Counted from the stretch's first letter, positions 1 through 11,016 are shown. The stretch: 64,000 nucleotides of DNA from Bipolaris cookei (GCA_002286855.1 NRSV01000004.1:124001-188000); one strand, 5' to 3'. Numbers and translations are program-made. Notes: generated by a model from the sequence alone, not told the origin.

Positions 1-1611
1 CGCAAGCGTCTCCTTACGCCCCAGGATAATCATAACATCAAAAATCCGCATTCCCTCCTCCTGCCCCGTAATCGTCTTCCTCAGATAATGATACACATCC
101 TTACTCCCCTTCTTGCCTTCCTCTCTGCCATCAATAATTTCCCGCACCTTTTGCATCAAATGCTCCTTATCCCAATCTTTCTCGTCCACCTGGGACAACA
201 TCTGCGCGCGCATGGGGATGTCGGATGATGTAGCTACGAGCGGCGCATTACGAAATGGTCGTAACGGGATGAAGAAGAAGGAGTTGCGGTAGAGGAATTC
301 GTTTGCGTTTGTGTAGTTTTCTGCGTCGACTTGCACGATACGTTTTGTGTATTCGTGGGGGAAGGGGGAGTTGACAACGGCTTTCCAGTTTGTGTAGGGT
401 GAGTCCGGGCTGGTGAGTAAGGTGGCGATGTTATTTACAATTTCATCCAAGGCGGGACCGCCGTTTTGGGCGCGAAGTAGTGCGTGTTTGCGTTGGAGAA
501 AGTGCAGTTTACCAAAGGTAACTGTTGTATTTCCCTTTGTGAATTTCAAGGAAAAGTTCTTGATAAGTGCTTCAAGGTCCATGACGTCGATCTTTTCTTT
601 GTGGCTCCAGCCGAGGAGGGCGGCAAAATTCGTGAGTGTTTCGGGGAAGATTTGCATTTCTTTGAAGGCGGCGATGTCGGTGTCGAAGTTGCGCTTGCTG
701 AGCTTGTTGCCGTGCTCGTCGACAAGGAGGCCTACGTGGGCGAATTCTGGGGGGTCCCAGCCAAAGGCTTGGTACATGGCGATATGTTTGGGGGTGCTGG
801 GCATCCATTCGCTGCCGCGGATGACGTGCGTGATTTTCATGAGGTGGTCATCGACGACGTTGGCGAGGTGGTATGTAGGTAGGCCGTCTGATTTGAGAAG
901 AATGGGGTCTTCGTACGCGGTTTCGGTGACATGGCCGCGTCGCTTGAGGGGGTGGAAAGTACCGTAGATGAGGTCTTTGTAGGTTGGGTATTGCTCGGGC
1001 ACTTTGAGACGGATGGTATGCACTTCTCCCTTAGAGGCTCGGTCGTCACTCTCTTCTTTGGATATCGGGGCGCATGTGCGGTCGTAGTCTGTAGCTATCC
1101 CTAGCTTGTGTCTGTGTTGGGCCAGCGCGTTTAAGCGCTCTGCTGAACAGAAACAGCGGTATGCATTGCCCGACTCCAACAAGTCGTGCGCATGCTTTCT
1201 ATACAATTCGCTCCTCTCTGACTGTTTGTATGGCCCGTATGGCCCTCCCACTTGTGGCCCCTCATCCCACTGCAGCCCCGCCCATCGTAGATCGTCAAAG
1301 AGTCGTTGCTCGGCGTCAGGCACTGTGCGCTTCTGATCTGTATCTTCTATTCGGAGAAGAAACTGTCCACCTGTACGCTTGGCAAGGAGGTAATTGAACA
1401 GTGCTGTCCGTAGTGATCCCAGGTGCAGGTAGCCGGTTGGTGATGGTGCGAAGCGCGTCCGTGCAGGAAACGATGGCAAGGCTGTTTTATTTTTCTGGTC
1501 CTTGGGTACTTTGGAGCTGATTTGGCGCCGCGAGCCCCGTGATATTCGCAGGAGACATGAGCGGCATGTGTATGCGGGGAATTGCGGGCGAAGGAGAAGA
1601 GAAACGGACAT
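1..1611 (-). CDS. MSE1: Mitochondrial glutamyl-tRNA synthetase, 3' end cut by window edge
   Basis: Charges tRNA with glutamate for mitochondrial translation. One uninterrupted frame of 537 codons runs off the left edge, so the C-terminus is missing. The class I signature appears as F-A-P-S-P-T-G-Y-L-H-L-G-S (HLGS at residues 63-66), and the second ATP-binding motif is K-L-S-K-R at residues 303-307. The first 45 or so residues are rich in Arg and Ser and poor in acidic residues, as in a mitochondrial presequence, which supports the mitochondrial rather than cytosolic enzyme. The chosen ATG is the only one ahead of the catalytic domain that leaves room for the presequence. No intron is needed. 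The gene is divergent from the DnaJ gene and shares its upstream region. Family assignment is firm; the symbol follows the yeast mitochondrial enzyme. Confidence 0.93.
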   Translation of the reverse strand, partial: MSVSLLLRPQFPAYTCRSCLLRISRGSRRQISSKVPKDQKNKTALPSFPARTRFAPSPTGYLHLGSLRTALFNYLLAKRTGGQFLLRIEDTDQKRTVPDAEQRLFDDLRWAGLQWDEGPQVGGPYGPYKQSERSELYRKHAHDLLESGNAYRCFCSAERLNALAQHRHKLGIATDYDRTCAPISKEESDDRASKGEVHTIRLKVPEQYPTYKDLIYGTFHPLKRRGHVTETAYEDPILLKSDGLPTYHLANVVDDHLMKITHVIRGSEWMPSTPKHIAMYQAFGWDPPEFAHVGLLVDEHGNKLSKRNFDTDIAAFKEMQIFPETLTNFAALLGWSHKEKIDVMDLEALIKNFSLKFTKGNTTVTFGKLHFLQRKHALLRAQNGGPALDEIVNNIATLLTSPDSPYTNWKAVVNSPFPHEYTKRIVQVDAENYTNANEFLYRNSFFFIPLRPFRNAPLVATSSDIPMRAQMLSQVDEKDWDKEHLMQKVREIIDGREEGKKGSKDVYHYLRKTITGQEEGMRIFDVMIILGRKETLA

Positions 1612-1940
1612 GGCGGTGGTGATGCGACGGCGACCAGAAGCTGCCGGTCCGCGTGTGCAAAATGTCAGACAGGGATCTCTTCTATCTTGACCTTAGTGCG
1701 GGCGCGTCTGAACTTTTGCCCGCATTGCAGACTGGTCGGCCTCTTTGGAGAAACTTTGTTGCCCTTACCTTTACTCGACTCCTGGTTGGCAGCCTTGCAC
1801 GTTACACCGTTTCTCCTTGTACATATACCTTTAGAGCAAGCTTTTTTGCCCTGCTCACCAGCCTTCCCACATATAGACTCCGTACAAGAGTGCGTATCTT
1901 CTGTTCATTACGCCATGATTACATGCTGACTGAAGCGCAG
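1612..1940. promoter_or_regulatory. Divergent intergenic region of GluRS and DnaJ genes
   Basis: This 330-base stretch lies between two divergent genes and must hold both promoters and the unresolved first exon of the DnaJ gene. No TATA box stands out. The 3' end has a clear intron acceptor at 1938-1940 with a CTGAC branch site about 10 nt before it. Confidence 0.5.
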
Positions 1941-3378
1941 TGGACGAAGAAATCGACCTCTACGGTGTGCCTGCATGCTTGCCTGGGGTGTACACAAACT
2001 AACAGAGACAGAGATCCTTGAGATCGAAAAAGGCGCAACCAAGGTCGAGATCAAAAAGGCTTATCACAAAGTGCGTAGGCAGAGGCGGGCGACGCATAAA
2101 GCGACGCATCTCTAACATACCCAGGCTGCACTCGCACATCATCCCGACAAGGTCGCAGAGGAAGATCGTGCAGAAGCCGAGGTCCGCTTTAAGGCTGCAA
2201 AGCAAGCCTACGAGATTCTCTCCGATGATGACAAGCGCCGGTTGTACGACACTCACGGCATGGCCGCCTTTGACCCGTCAAGGGGAGGAATGGGCGGCGA
2301 AGGCCCAGACATTGATGACATTTTTGCGCAAATGTTTGGTGGCATGGGTGGCTTCGGAGGTATGCCTGGCATGGGTGGTATGGGAGGAATGCCTGGCGGG
2401 CGCCACGTACCCCGTAAGGGACGGTCGGTAGAGCAAGAGTATGAGGTTTCACTGGAAGAACTATACAAGGGCAAGACGACTAAGTTCACAAACACCAAGA
2501 ATATTGTCTGCAACCTATGCAAAGGCAGTGGCGGCAAGCAGGGTGCCAAGAGCAACTCTTGTGCTGTGTGTAACGGAAGGGGTATGCTACTCTTACATTT
2601 TGGCTGGAACTACTAACTAACCCTTGCAGGTGCCAAACAGGTACTCCGCCAAGTCGGTCCTGGTCTGGTCACTCAAGAGACTGTTCCTTGCGGCAACTGT
2701 CAAGGTTCTGGACAAGTCATTCCCGAAAAGCAGCGCTGCAAGAAGTGCAAGGGCAACAAGGTCGTCGAGACCAAGAACGTTCTTGAACTTTACATTCCTC
2801 GTGGTGCCCGAGAAGGCGAGAGGATTGTGCTAGCAGGAGAGGCGGATCAACTGCCTGACCAGGAGCCCGGCGATATCATCTTCACGCTTACTGAGACACC
2901 CCACGACATTTTTGAGCGTGCTGGTGCCGATCTCCGGTGCGAATTCAAGGTCACTTTAGCCGAAGCTCTTACAGGCTTCAACAGAGTTGTTGTCACCCAC
3001 CTCGACGGAAGAGGCATCAAGATGAATGTTCAACAGCCAAACGGCAATGTTCTCCGACCAGGACAGGTTCTCAAGATTGAGGGCGAAGGTATGCCGAATA
3101 AGAAGAGTGATACTAGGGGTGACCTATATCTTGTAGTGGATGTTGAGTTCCCTCAAGATGGATGGCTGAAGAGCGAAGCCGCTGTGCAAAAGGTTCGCGA
3201 TGCTCTGCCCAAGGACGAGAAGCCCGAGGAAAAGCATGAAGACGTAGAGGAAGTTGAGGTCGATTGGGACGCTGACATGGAAGAGTTTGGAGCTGGCAGT
3301 GGTGACCCACGAGCCGGTGGTGCCGAATGGGAAGACGATGAGGAAGGCGAGGGCGGTCCTCAGTGCGCGACTCAGTAG
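1941..3378 (+). CDS. Type I (class A) DnaJ/Hsp40 co-chaperone, Xdj1/Ydj1-like, first exon unresolved
   Basis: Hsp70 co-chaperone. Clear exons are 1941-1964, 2012-2070, 2125-2581 and 2630-3378, with introns of 47, 54 and 48 nt. The J domain reads D-E-E-I-D-L-Y-E-I-L, then H-H-P-D-K, which supplies the HPD motif. A Gly/Met/Phe-rich linker follows, then four zinc-finger repeats (CNLCKGSG, CAVCNGRG, CGNCQGSG, CKKCKGNK) and the two C-terminal substrate-binding domains. The protein ends in an acidic stretch and C-A-T-Q, a CaaX box of the Ydj1 kind, so farnesylation and membrane attachment are expected. The first coding exon lies upstream of an acceptor at 1940 and must end in phase 1. An ATG at 1662 is one candidate, and a start codon split by the intron is also possible. 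The D-E-E-I-D-L-Y opening suits Xdj1-type proteins better than Mas5/Ydj1. Confidence 0.9.
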
Positions 3379-4019
3379 AAACACTGCGTTGACACGACCT
3401 GATGAAATGCATGGTTTTGGCGTTTCTGGGAACGATGATGGGTTTATTTTTTCTTCTTTTCTCCCCAGCACACACATATACACGTCCGGCTTGGTTGTGG
3501 ACATTAGACTGGGATTCATCGGCTTTTTTATGCCCATATGTTTGCAACAATTCTCTATCTTGATGCAATTTTGATGAGAGAAAATACTGATACCCGGATT
3601 TACAGCTCTTGACGGCAATATCTTGGTGGGGGTAATGCGACGTGGTTCCCTGAGGCAGTTTCATGGGTCAAATTAGTTGTGGGTGATAAGTACGAATGTG
3701 ACTGGGATAGAGTTTGAAGTATCAGAATTCTAAGTCTTCACAGAGAGTTCAGTACTAGACATGTACATCATAGTCATACAGTCTAGGCGGGATGTTATGC
3801 TGTAGAATATATGCTAAAGATTGAACAGACGAAGAGTTGATTATTCACCATACTTAAGACCGCTTTCCTTAATTTCAATTCCTTCAGGACTCGAGCTCGC
3901 ATCTACCTCAGTGCAAATACCACTACTACCGTTTACTGCCAAGACCATGCGAGCGACTTCTCTTCCTGAATGTCATACTCTGTGCTTCTTCATTTTACCT
4001 CACACAACAATTATAGATC
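3379..4019. other. Intergenic, no gene seen
   Basis: Holds the 3' end of the DnaJ transcript and the upstream region of the next gene. Open frames on both strands here are short and show no recognisable family features. Confidence 0.6.
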
Positions 4020-4850
4020 ATGCAACACGATCGACTCAATCTTTCGCCAGTCCCCGACGTGGGGCGTGTGCCATCGGCACCACCGCGCTTTCCTGCCTGG
4101 CCCTCATCACCGCGACCAGCTCCAGATTTCATCGTCGTCGGTCTGTTCGCGCTACATTTAACAAAGCGGCTGATTGAAGGTCTTGGATATTGCCCAGGCC
4201 GTGATGCAGACGTCATCTGGCTTGTCAACTTCCTAGCGCCGTTCAGCGACGACTACGCACTAGCAAAGATATCAGGCCGTCAGAAAGACGACTACCTCCA
4301 GACGTATCCATCTATCGTATCCCGGATGAAGAAACAACCGCGTTATCCCATCAGGTTCATGCAGGTGAATCCAGATCAGTCCATGTACCAGTCCCGACAG
4401 CGCGGCGTTGCAGAGCGGTCACAGGAGATGACGAGTGGTAAGTGAATCAATACACCTAATAACTTGTTCATCATCTTGCTTAAGCCAGTCAAGAGACTAG
4501 AAATTATCGACTTTTGCGATACAGCCAGCGAATGGGGTTCCAGCGTACCTATACCAGCGCGCGAGGCGGAAAGAATGATCGGACTAGCTGGTCAAAGGCG
4601 CATCGCGGATCTCGAGCATTCAAAAAAGTGTGAAGAGGAACATTTGGCAAGTACAGAGCATCCGCATTTCAAGTCAACGAGTTTTTCGCCTGACGAACGC
4701 ACACGATATATGAACGACAGCTCACGGAGAGGTGATGAATTCTCAAGGCAAGAGCAAACAAGAACGAACTTGGGGGCTAGAAGGGGCCGGCATATATCTT
4801 TTTCGGATGAGCAACGTGATTTCGAAGCAGGTCGTTTACTTCTAAAGTAA
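4020..4850 (+). CDS. Hypothetical protein, 259 aa, two exons
   Basis: I do not recognise the family. Exons 4020-4437 and 4489-4850 join cleanly across a 51-nt intron with a GTAAGT donor and a CTAATAAC branch region. The join keeps the frame and gives 259 residues. The N-terminus is proline-rich. A hydrophobic helix follows (F-I-V-V-G-L-F-A-L-H-L), then a mixed domain with Trp and Tyr residues, and a charged, Glu/Arg/Ser-rich C-terminal half that is probably disordered. There is no clear signal peptide. The strong donor and the frame-preserving splice are the main evidence that the gene is real. The start is the first ATG in frame, and a further upstream exon cannot be excluded. Confidence 0.6.
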
Positions 4851-5598
4851 TACGTATTGGGTGCTAATTCATACAGTAGCGGAGACGATAACTGCATGAC
4901 CAGATGTTGGAGCGGCTTTGTATACAGGTGATTGATATGTGCGAAGCTTTGTTCTTGGTCTTGCAGATAGCCACGTCTCCTTCCGCACTAATTTGTCTTT
5001 GGAATAATTAAAACGTATGGCGACTCTGGCGCTGAGCTGGTCTTTCACGTTAGTCCAAGTCTTCTGTTTAAGAAAGCAAATATGTAGAAAACCAATGCAT
5101 ATTTATGAATCGTGTAGATCAATTCAATAAACCATCAGCAGTTTCTTAAACACTTTTTTAACTTATCAGACTAGTCCTGATATGATTCTCGTCATTGCAT
5201 TCAGCCTCGTTGCATCGGCGAAATCACGTGCCTCCTTTGCGTACGTAATAGCTTTTATGCCCTCAACCTCAATACCTTTTTATATAAGTTTTGGTAATAC
5301 TCGATTATTTCACATACGGCCACAGATTCAAGAGTCATAGCGCTTCCCGTTCGCTCAGCGGTACTCAAGCTTGAAATCGGCGGACTAGTAGTCAGGTGGG
5401 TGACCACTGGCGAATCCCCGCTGTTGTATGTTTTTTGTATTTCTGAACTTTCATGGGTTCGGGATGGTGCGAAATAACACATAATTGAGTATTGGGGAAA
5501 CTGTTGATCCGTTTTCGGAGGTAGGAAGGTACAGTATCACGTCACTAGTGGTCGCTTTGGTGTTGTGGTAAATTCTGGGCATTGCTCTACCCTTCAAC
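4851..5598. other. Intergenic, AT-rich, no gene seen
   Basis: AT-rich spacer between the hypothetical gene and the broken DUF6594 gene. Short frames on the minus strand show no similarity to DUF6594 or any family I know. Confidence 0.5.
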
Positions 5599-6659
5599 CT
5601 ATGTTTTTTTTGGATATACAAGAGCGCTGCTACCTACGAAAAGCACTTAGCTCGAACCTGTACACGTGCAAAAATCAGCTAATACTCACAAATACTATCA
5701 CTAGTGGCTCACCTGGCAGTAGCTGCAAACACCTCAGATCGTTTCGCAGTTGTGAACAGGCCAACGCTACCCGCGAAAAGTAGCATAAAAACTCCAACCA
5801 TAATGAGCTTGACAGTTGGGTTCGAGATATAATAAAGATCCAGAATAACGACGAACAGTAGAACTACTGTGATTAAGATGCTAAGAATGGTCACAATCGA
5901 GCTATCCGTTTCTCTAAAATATACACCATATCATCGTCACGTCTCTCCATCTACAAGACATGAGTTTTGATTACGAATGAGATACGCTTATATTACCATG
6001 AAGAACACTGGGAGATATCGCTGAACGAAACTCGTCAGCCTGTCGAATTCTGGCTGCTTCAGGACCACGAGATCCTCGTTTGTGGTGTAGAGTTTTGCGC
6101 TGGGCCCGATCATGATGGGCTCTCGCTTTTTCGGATCATTATCGTATCTGGTCGCAACAAGATTGATGGCATCAAATGTGCGCACTGATGGTGGCCTGAG
6201 CGATGCAATTGTGCTTTCAAATATCAATGCCTCTCCTACCAACACGTTAGCCATCCGATCTTTACAGCATTAAGACCTTAAACTTACTATATTCTTTTAG
6301 TTTCTGCCGTACTTCGAGCACAAGATCCACCCGAGCCTTTTGCCGTGGATTGCTTCCACCCTCTGCAGCCTCATTGAACAGCTCCCAGCTCCTCGCGCAT
6401 TCTTGTGCATCAGCGTCTCTATATTCTGTACTTTGATCTTCAGAATCAAAATGCTCCTGAATGTACAATCAGCATGCTATTTTCGTTACTCTCCCTGAGG
6501 GCAACGCACGAGTCTTGTCTCCAGAGCTGCAAGCTCACTCTGGAGATACAGCAAGTTCCGAGCCGCAAGCCTATCAAATCGGCGAAAGACGAGCGATGTA
6601 TGGTCCGGATTGCTTGCAATGAAGTTTACCAGAGACAGAAATCCGTTCAGCGGGCGCAT
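5599..6659 (-). pseudogene. DUF6594-family membrane protein gene, broken by a one-base frameshift
   Basis: Four pieces match the order of the fungal DUF6594 family, whose function is unknown. Exon 6659-6510 starts M-R-P-L-N-G-F and holds F-R-R-F-D-R-L-A-A-R-N-L-L-Y-L-Q. Exon 6456-6288 holds E-C-A-R-S-W-E. Exon 6235-5997 holds the charged middle domain ending in L-P-V-F-F-M. Exon 5950-5713 holds two predicted membrane helices and R-S-E-V-F-A-A-T-A. The first three splices keep the frame. Within the last large exon, R-I-A-R-L runs into a TGA near 5895. The membrane part (V-T-I-L-S-I-L) resumes one base out of frame, as if a single G were lost. A weak terminal exon at 5629-5599 could give the end of the domain. 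The gene is either a recent pseudogene or carries a sequencing error. An upstream ATG at 6869 is possible but adds residues unlike the family. Confidence 0.7.
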
Positions 6660-7317
6660 CTGCTCATGACCCGTTTCTACATCTAATCGATGGTTTTGAG
6701 GTATGGAGATGTTTGGTGTCAAGCTTATCACGCGAAACTTGCACAGCGTCAAGCATCTCAACACTATTGACCTATCAAATTGAGCCAACGCACCGACACT
6801 CAGCCGTATGCAGAGTGATCCGGAAGCCACTGACTTTAGCTCGGAAGGCTGGCCTTGGCTAAGGAACATAAGTCAGTCTCCCCAAATCGCAGAAGGGGCA
6901 AACTAAGATCCTCTTCGAGTCCTCATCACTGTCATCTCGCGCCTGGAGAGTTCTCGTAAACAAGTCATCTTTCCTTACTCCTAGCCTATACTAGCACTTC
7001 GTCTTATCTGAACCAGTCTTTTGAATCTACAATGCTAAATGCAGCTCTTTATCGTAACCGTCTATTTGTTCAATAGGTTCTCCACCTAATCACTTCACTG
7101 TAAGCATTCACACTAATTCTTTGGCCTGCGCTTTTCTCTAGCCTGTACTAACATTATTGTAAGTCAACTAAAAGTCTTTCATTGAGCAAATCTTGCCGCC
7201 AGAGCCTGTGCAATCGATACAGATCTTGAGCGAAGAAAACATGTCACTACATGATTCAGCTACATACCTTTATCCTGAGGAAGTGATTGCACATTGGGTT
7301 AGCACGGATTAAACTAA
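6660..7317. other. Intergenic between two decayed genes
   Basis: Divergent spacer upstream of the DUF6594 and retropepsin-like pseudogenes. The 5' exon of the latter would be expected here. I see an ATG at 7242 opening a frame of about 23 codons, but no convincing join to the downstream frame. Confidence 0.4.
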
Positions 7318-8698
7318 GAGTCCAGAACCAGCCAGAAGCTTGCCCTGCAAGACGCACTCGACGTTGACAATGCCTGGAAACGCTCTTTCTGGATACCATG
7401 GACCGGCATTGACGAAGTTCTTCCTTGTCCTGAAACAACGCCATATTGGCCGTATTCTTTTCTCTCAGAACTTGATGAAATGCCGCTGTCCCAAGAAGAA
7501 TTGACTCTTTCAGAAATATTCTTTCCCAAGAAACGAAAGACCCAGAAAGGTCTCCCACTCATTTTCAAAGTCGACTCTGGTTGTAAAGAAATTATGACTG
7601 AACACAACACAGGCACAGAGGTTAACCACATGTCACTCGAGCTTGCCAAGAAGCTCGGGTACAAAAGCAATAGGGCAAAACAGGAGAAAAGACTATTTCA
7701 ACTCCCCACTGGAAAGATCATGGAATCTGTTGGAACAGTTAGTGCCCAAATTCAATTAGCCCAAGGAGAAGGCTCTAAGGCGTCAACCTTCACTTGCCAT
7801 TTCAAAGTTTTCTCCAAACTAGCCATGCCTGCACTCATTGGCATGGCTTCCCTGAATGTAACCGAAACTCTTACAACATACCAATCTCGACTTGCTACTC
7901 TTCCTGTAGAATGGAAACGATGGCTGCGCTTATGTGCCATTAGAAATGCGATCAATGAAGTCATTTGCATTTTGAACGGACATGAAGTAAAAGCTACCGC
8001 TGATACTAGACCTGAAATCGCCCTTATAAGCGGTGAATATGCGTTACGCTATGGGCTCCTGCACTAGTACAGCTGTGAGGAACTTCAACTGGCGTACGGC
8101 TCACTCGATTATACAAGTGGATTCGTAGACCCTGTACTCACAATCCAGAACCCTGGGCTGCATGGCGGGAAATGGACAGAGAAGAAAGTGCGATTTCACG
8201 TTCGCGCGTCTCTTCGCTTTAAGGTTCTTCTTGACGAGGCCATTGTTGAGGATTTCAACATCTTCTGATGGGGTATCGCTTTCGTGCTATAATTGACCGC
8301 CAACATGGCTGCCAGCCTGGCGCCGATTGCGCATCGTCGGACTTTGGAGCGGCCGGTTGCAGATGAGAAGGAGAAGTTAAAAGATAGGTATCGTCCTCGC
8401 CATTTCCCTGATTAGAGACCGATAGTAAGCCGTCTTTTAGCCCTTATCAAACACCACTAACACGTACTAACTGCCTCAGCCCCTCCCGCCCTCAATGATT
8501 GATCCACAGCCTCTAGAGAAAAAGTGGAACTCAAGAGAGACACAAGCTTTGGATGAGAAATGGCTTCAGAAGCGCACAGAATTCCGGAAGACGACGCCTA
8601 CAGTGGCTGAAACCGAGCGCTTTAAGCAAGAGGATAGTCAATATTGGGCCGAAAGAGAGGTTCTTGTACAGAAATTTCAAGTGCTATCTCCGCCATGA
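7318..8698 (+). pseudogene. Retropepsin-like fungal protein gene with internal stop codons
   Basis: The frame opens after a TAA at 7315 and encodes a region resembling fungal retropepsin-like proteins that carry two aspartic-protease-like repeats. The first repeat has T-G-T-E-V-N-H-M-S-L-E-L-A-K-K-L-G, where D-T-G-x-E would be expected; here the catalytic Asp is Asn (N-T-G). The second has A-D-T-R-P-E-I-A-L-I-S. A TAG at 8065 interrupts the second repeat, yet family-like sequence continues in the same frame to a TGA at 8266. A further piece (S-L-A-P-I-A-H-R-R-T-L-E-R) follows, and then, after a probable intron, a charged C-terminal piece at 8495-8698 (K-K-W-N-S-R-E-T-Q). Two or more stops and the altered active site mark a decayed gene. 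These genes are related to retroelement proteases, but I see no polymerase or integrase here. Confidence 0.6.
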
Positions 8699-9328
8699 AC
8701 GACGACATTATGCTGTAGTAGCACGTGATCGAGCTGCGGGTACAAACTGGGATTTCTATCCAGCGCAGATAGTTCACCCTCTTCAATCAACTCTACTTTA
8801 GCGACTGCTTCTCAGCTATTATCTCTCTCAAATCTAGATCACTCTCTAATATTTTGAACACGGCATCTGATTCTACAACAACATGCAAAGTGCGTGATAG
8901 CTTGCGCTATGGCTTAACTCGAGTGCAAAGACATAGTTCCGCGGCACTACTCGAATGAAGTAATCGCTCAAGACTCAGGAACTAGTTTGGTATGTAGTCT
9001 AACTACATATGGCATTTAGTCACTCCAGAAAGGAAATCTATAAAGATCATTTCGAAAACAAACACGATGCAACTGCTGAACTCTTACTACTGTTGCAAAT
9101 CAGCGATCGAAAAAAGCTGTCAAGAGTAGTCCGTTCATAACAAACTTTTGCGGCAAAATTGGCCGCGAGCTGTTCAAGAATCATCTAGCAGAACAACTGG
9201 CGAGACTTTTGCGCCAGTCGCAAAGATCAACGAGATACCTGATGAGGTGGGCGCTATTGTTTTCCCTCTTCTCTCGCACCAGCATGGAATCAATGAAGCA
9301 CATCTGGCATCAGCTCAAAAAGTGTCTA
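8699..9328. other. Intergenic, with a possible copia-like fragment
   Basis: No gene seen. A nine-residue string at 9202-9228 (E-T-F-A-P-V-A-K-I) matches the start of the reverse-transcriptase core of Ty1/copia elements, but similarity does not extend either side. Confidence 0.35.
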
Positions 9329-11016
9329 CTAGACCATATTTTTCCCCTTCACCTTCTCCCTCACCTGCTTCTCGGTGCACATCTTCCAATACCACCTCAG
9401 CGACGCCCTCGCCTCAGTCGTAATCGCAAATGTGAGCAACAGCACCGGCACAGCCGTAACCCAAAACACCCACCCCTTACTCTCCCCTGGCAAAAAATCA
9501 TCCGTCATGGAGAAAATCGCCGCAATAGTCGAAAGCGGCACAAACACCATTGTCACATTCGTAATCTGCGCCAAACTAAGAGCATTCCTATTCGCCGCCT
9601 GCGCCTCCTGCATCGTCGTAAACTGAAGATACGACTGCAAAAACGCTTCGGCCATGGTAATCACCCTCCCGCAATAATCCTGTACAGTAAGCCACCCATT
9701 TTGTTCCCACTCCGGAGCGCCAGGTCGGTGTAAACCGAGGACCTCGAATTGCTCTTTTACTTCTGAGCTTACGAGACCCATGATGTACTTGATATTTACG
9801 ATGAAGCCAAAGACTTCATGGTGCCAGCTACTTATCAATCCCTCGCCAAATTCACGCAGGTAGTCGCAACGGTTCGTATGCAAGATGGCGGTGCGCGGGT
9901 TTTGCTGCAGTCGCAGCATGTTGAGGATGCGGCGGCGCAGGAAGCTGAGGAAGTAGCATACAGCTAGTCTGCGGGCGACATTTGTGCAGCTGCGGGGACC
10001 AATGGAGTGTGCGGGCTCGTCTGGAGAGAGAGATATTATGTCGTCGAATATAGAGTCGTACTTGGGGCGTTGCCAGGTACCGGCCCAGTCGGAGGGGTTG
10101 GGCGGTAGGATGTCCAGGTCGGTAAAGTCTGGATCGAGACTGTGCATACGGGTGTATGCATGTTCTTCTGAGCAGTGGTCCACGGGGAGTTGACACCCGT
10201 TTGCGAGGGATGTTACGGTCTCGCGGACTGGTGGGTCGACTATCAGCACCGCTACAAGGCCCGTCAGCAATGTCTGAGTCTGTACAGTCTAGCTAGAGAA
10301 ATCGGCGCCATACAATCCCACGAGCCATCGTGTCTAACACCCGAGGTCCAAAAGGATAGAGCGTGATAGCTTTTGGGCTGATCGAGAATCGGGGCTTTGG
10401 GGTCATAGCAGTATATATGGCGCTGGATGTTGAAGTCGCAGCGGAACATGTTGCCGTGCACTTCTCGGTCTGCCTCTATACGCAACGGCTGCGTGCTAGC
10501 ATATCTGATGCTGAAATTCTTTTCTGAGTACCGGCGAAAGGGGTTGCTGTAGTTGAATTCAGGCGTTGCTGGATCGGCCCAGTGGGCAGCGAAGAAGGTG
10601 GGGGGAATCCGTAGCTGCGCACCGAGTACCTCAAGATAATTGAAAGCCAAATCTTCCATTATGAAGAGTCTCTTTCGCGGGCCCAGTTCTTCTGCGGCTA
10701 GTGAGTCGTCAAAGTGGGCTTGGAGGCCTTGCGAATTCTTGAATATCTCTGGTTCGAAGATTTCATCGTCGCGGTACTCTATCACTGCTACTCTGCCTCT
10801 TTCTCTTTCCAAGGTTGTCTGGGACTTTAGGTTGCGCAGGAAGTTTGGAAATAGCCAGTGGAGTTGCAAGTCAATGAGGTCGTGGTATGCTTCGCGTGCA
10901 TCCTTGTCGCAAAACGTTGTCGACCTCTCGTTCCAGGTACTGGTTGGTGATTGTTTCTCGTCCATTGTCAATTGGTGACGATTTGCAAGACAACTGGCCG
11001 GCAGCCCTACAACCAT
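9329..11016 (-). CDS. CorA-like membrane protein (Mg2+ transporter fold)
   Basis: The two exons are 11016-10339 and 10279-9329, about 542 residues. The C-terminus carries the CorA layout: a long helical region, then two membrane helices (I-T-N-V-T-M-V-F-V-P-L-S-T-I-A-A-I-F and G-W-V-F-W-V-T-A-V-P-V-L-L-L-T-F) separated by a short loop, then a basic tail. The loop reads S-M-T-D-D-F-L-P and lacks the G-M-N signature of true CorA channels, as is usual in the large fungal CorA-like group, so Mg2+ transport is not assured. The join needs a 59-nt intron with a weak donor (GTTAGA) in phase 0; a frameshift is the alternative. A second ATG at 10965 (M-D-E-K-Q) is an equally good start. The gene lies head-on to the retropepsin pseudogene and upstream of the glycosylase gene on the same strand. 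Confidence 0.72.

Noticed and set aside
484..882. + strand frame of 132 codons in the GluRS gene
   Set aside because: Antisense of the synthetase catalytic domain, including the KLSKR motif.
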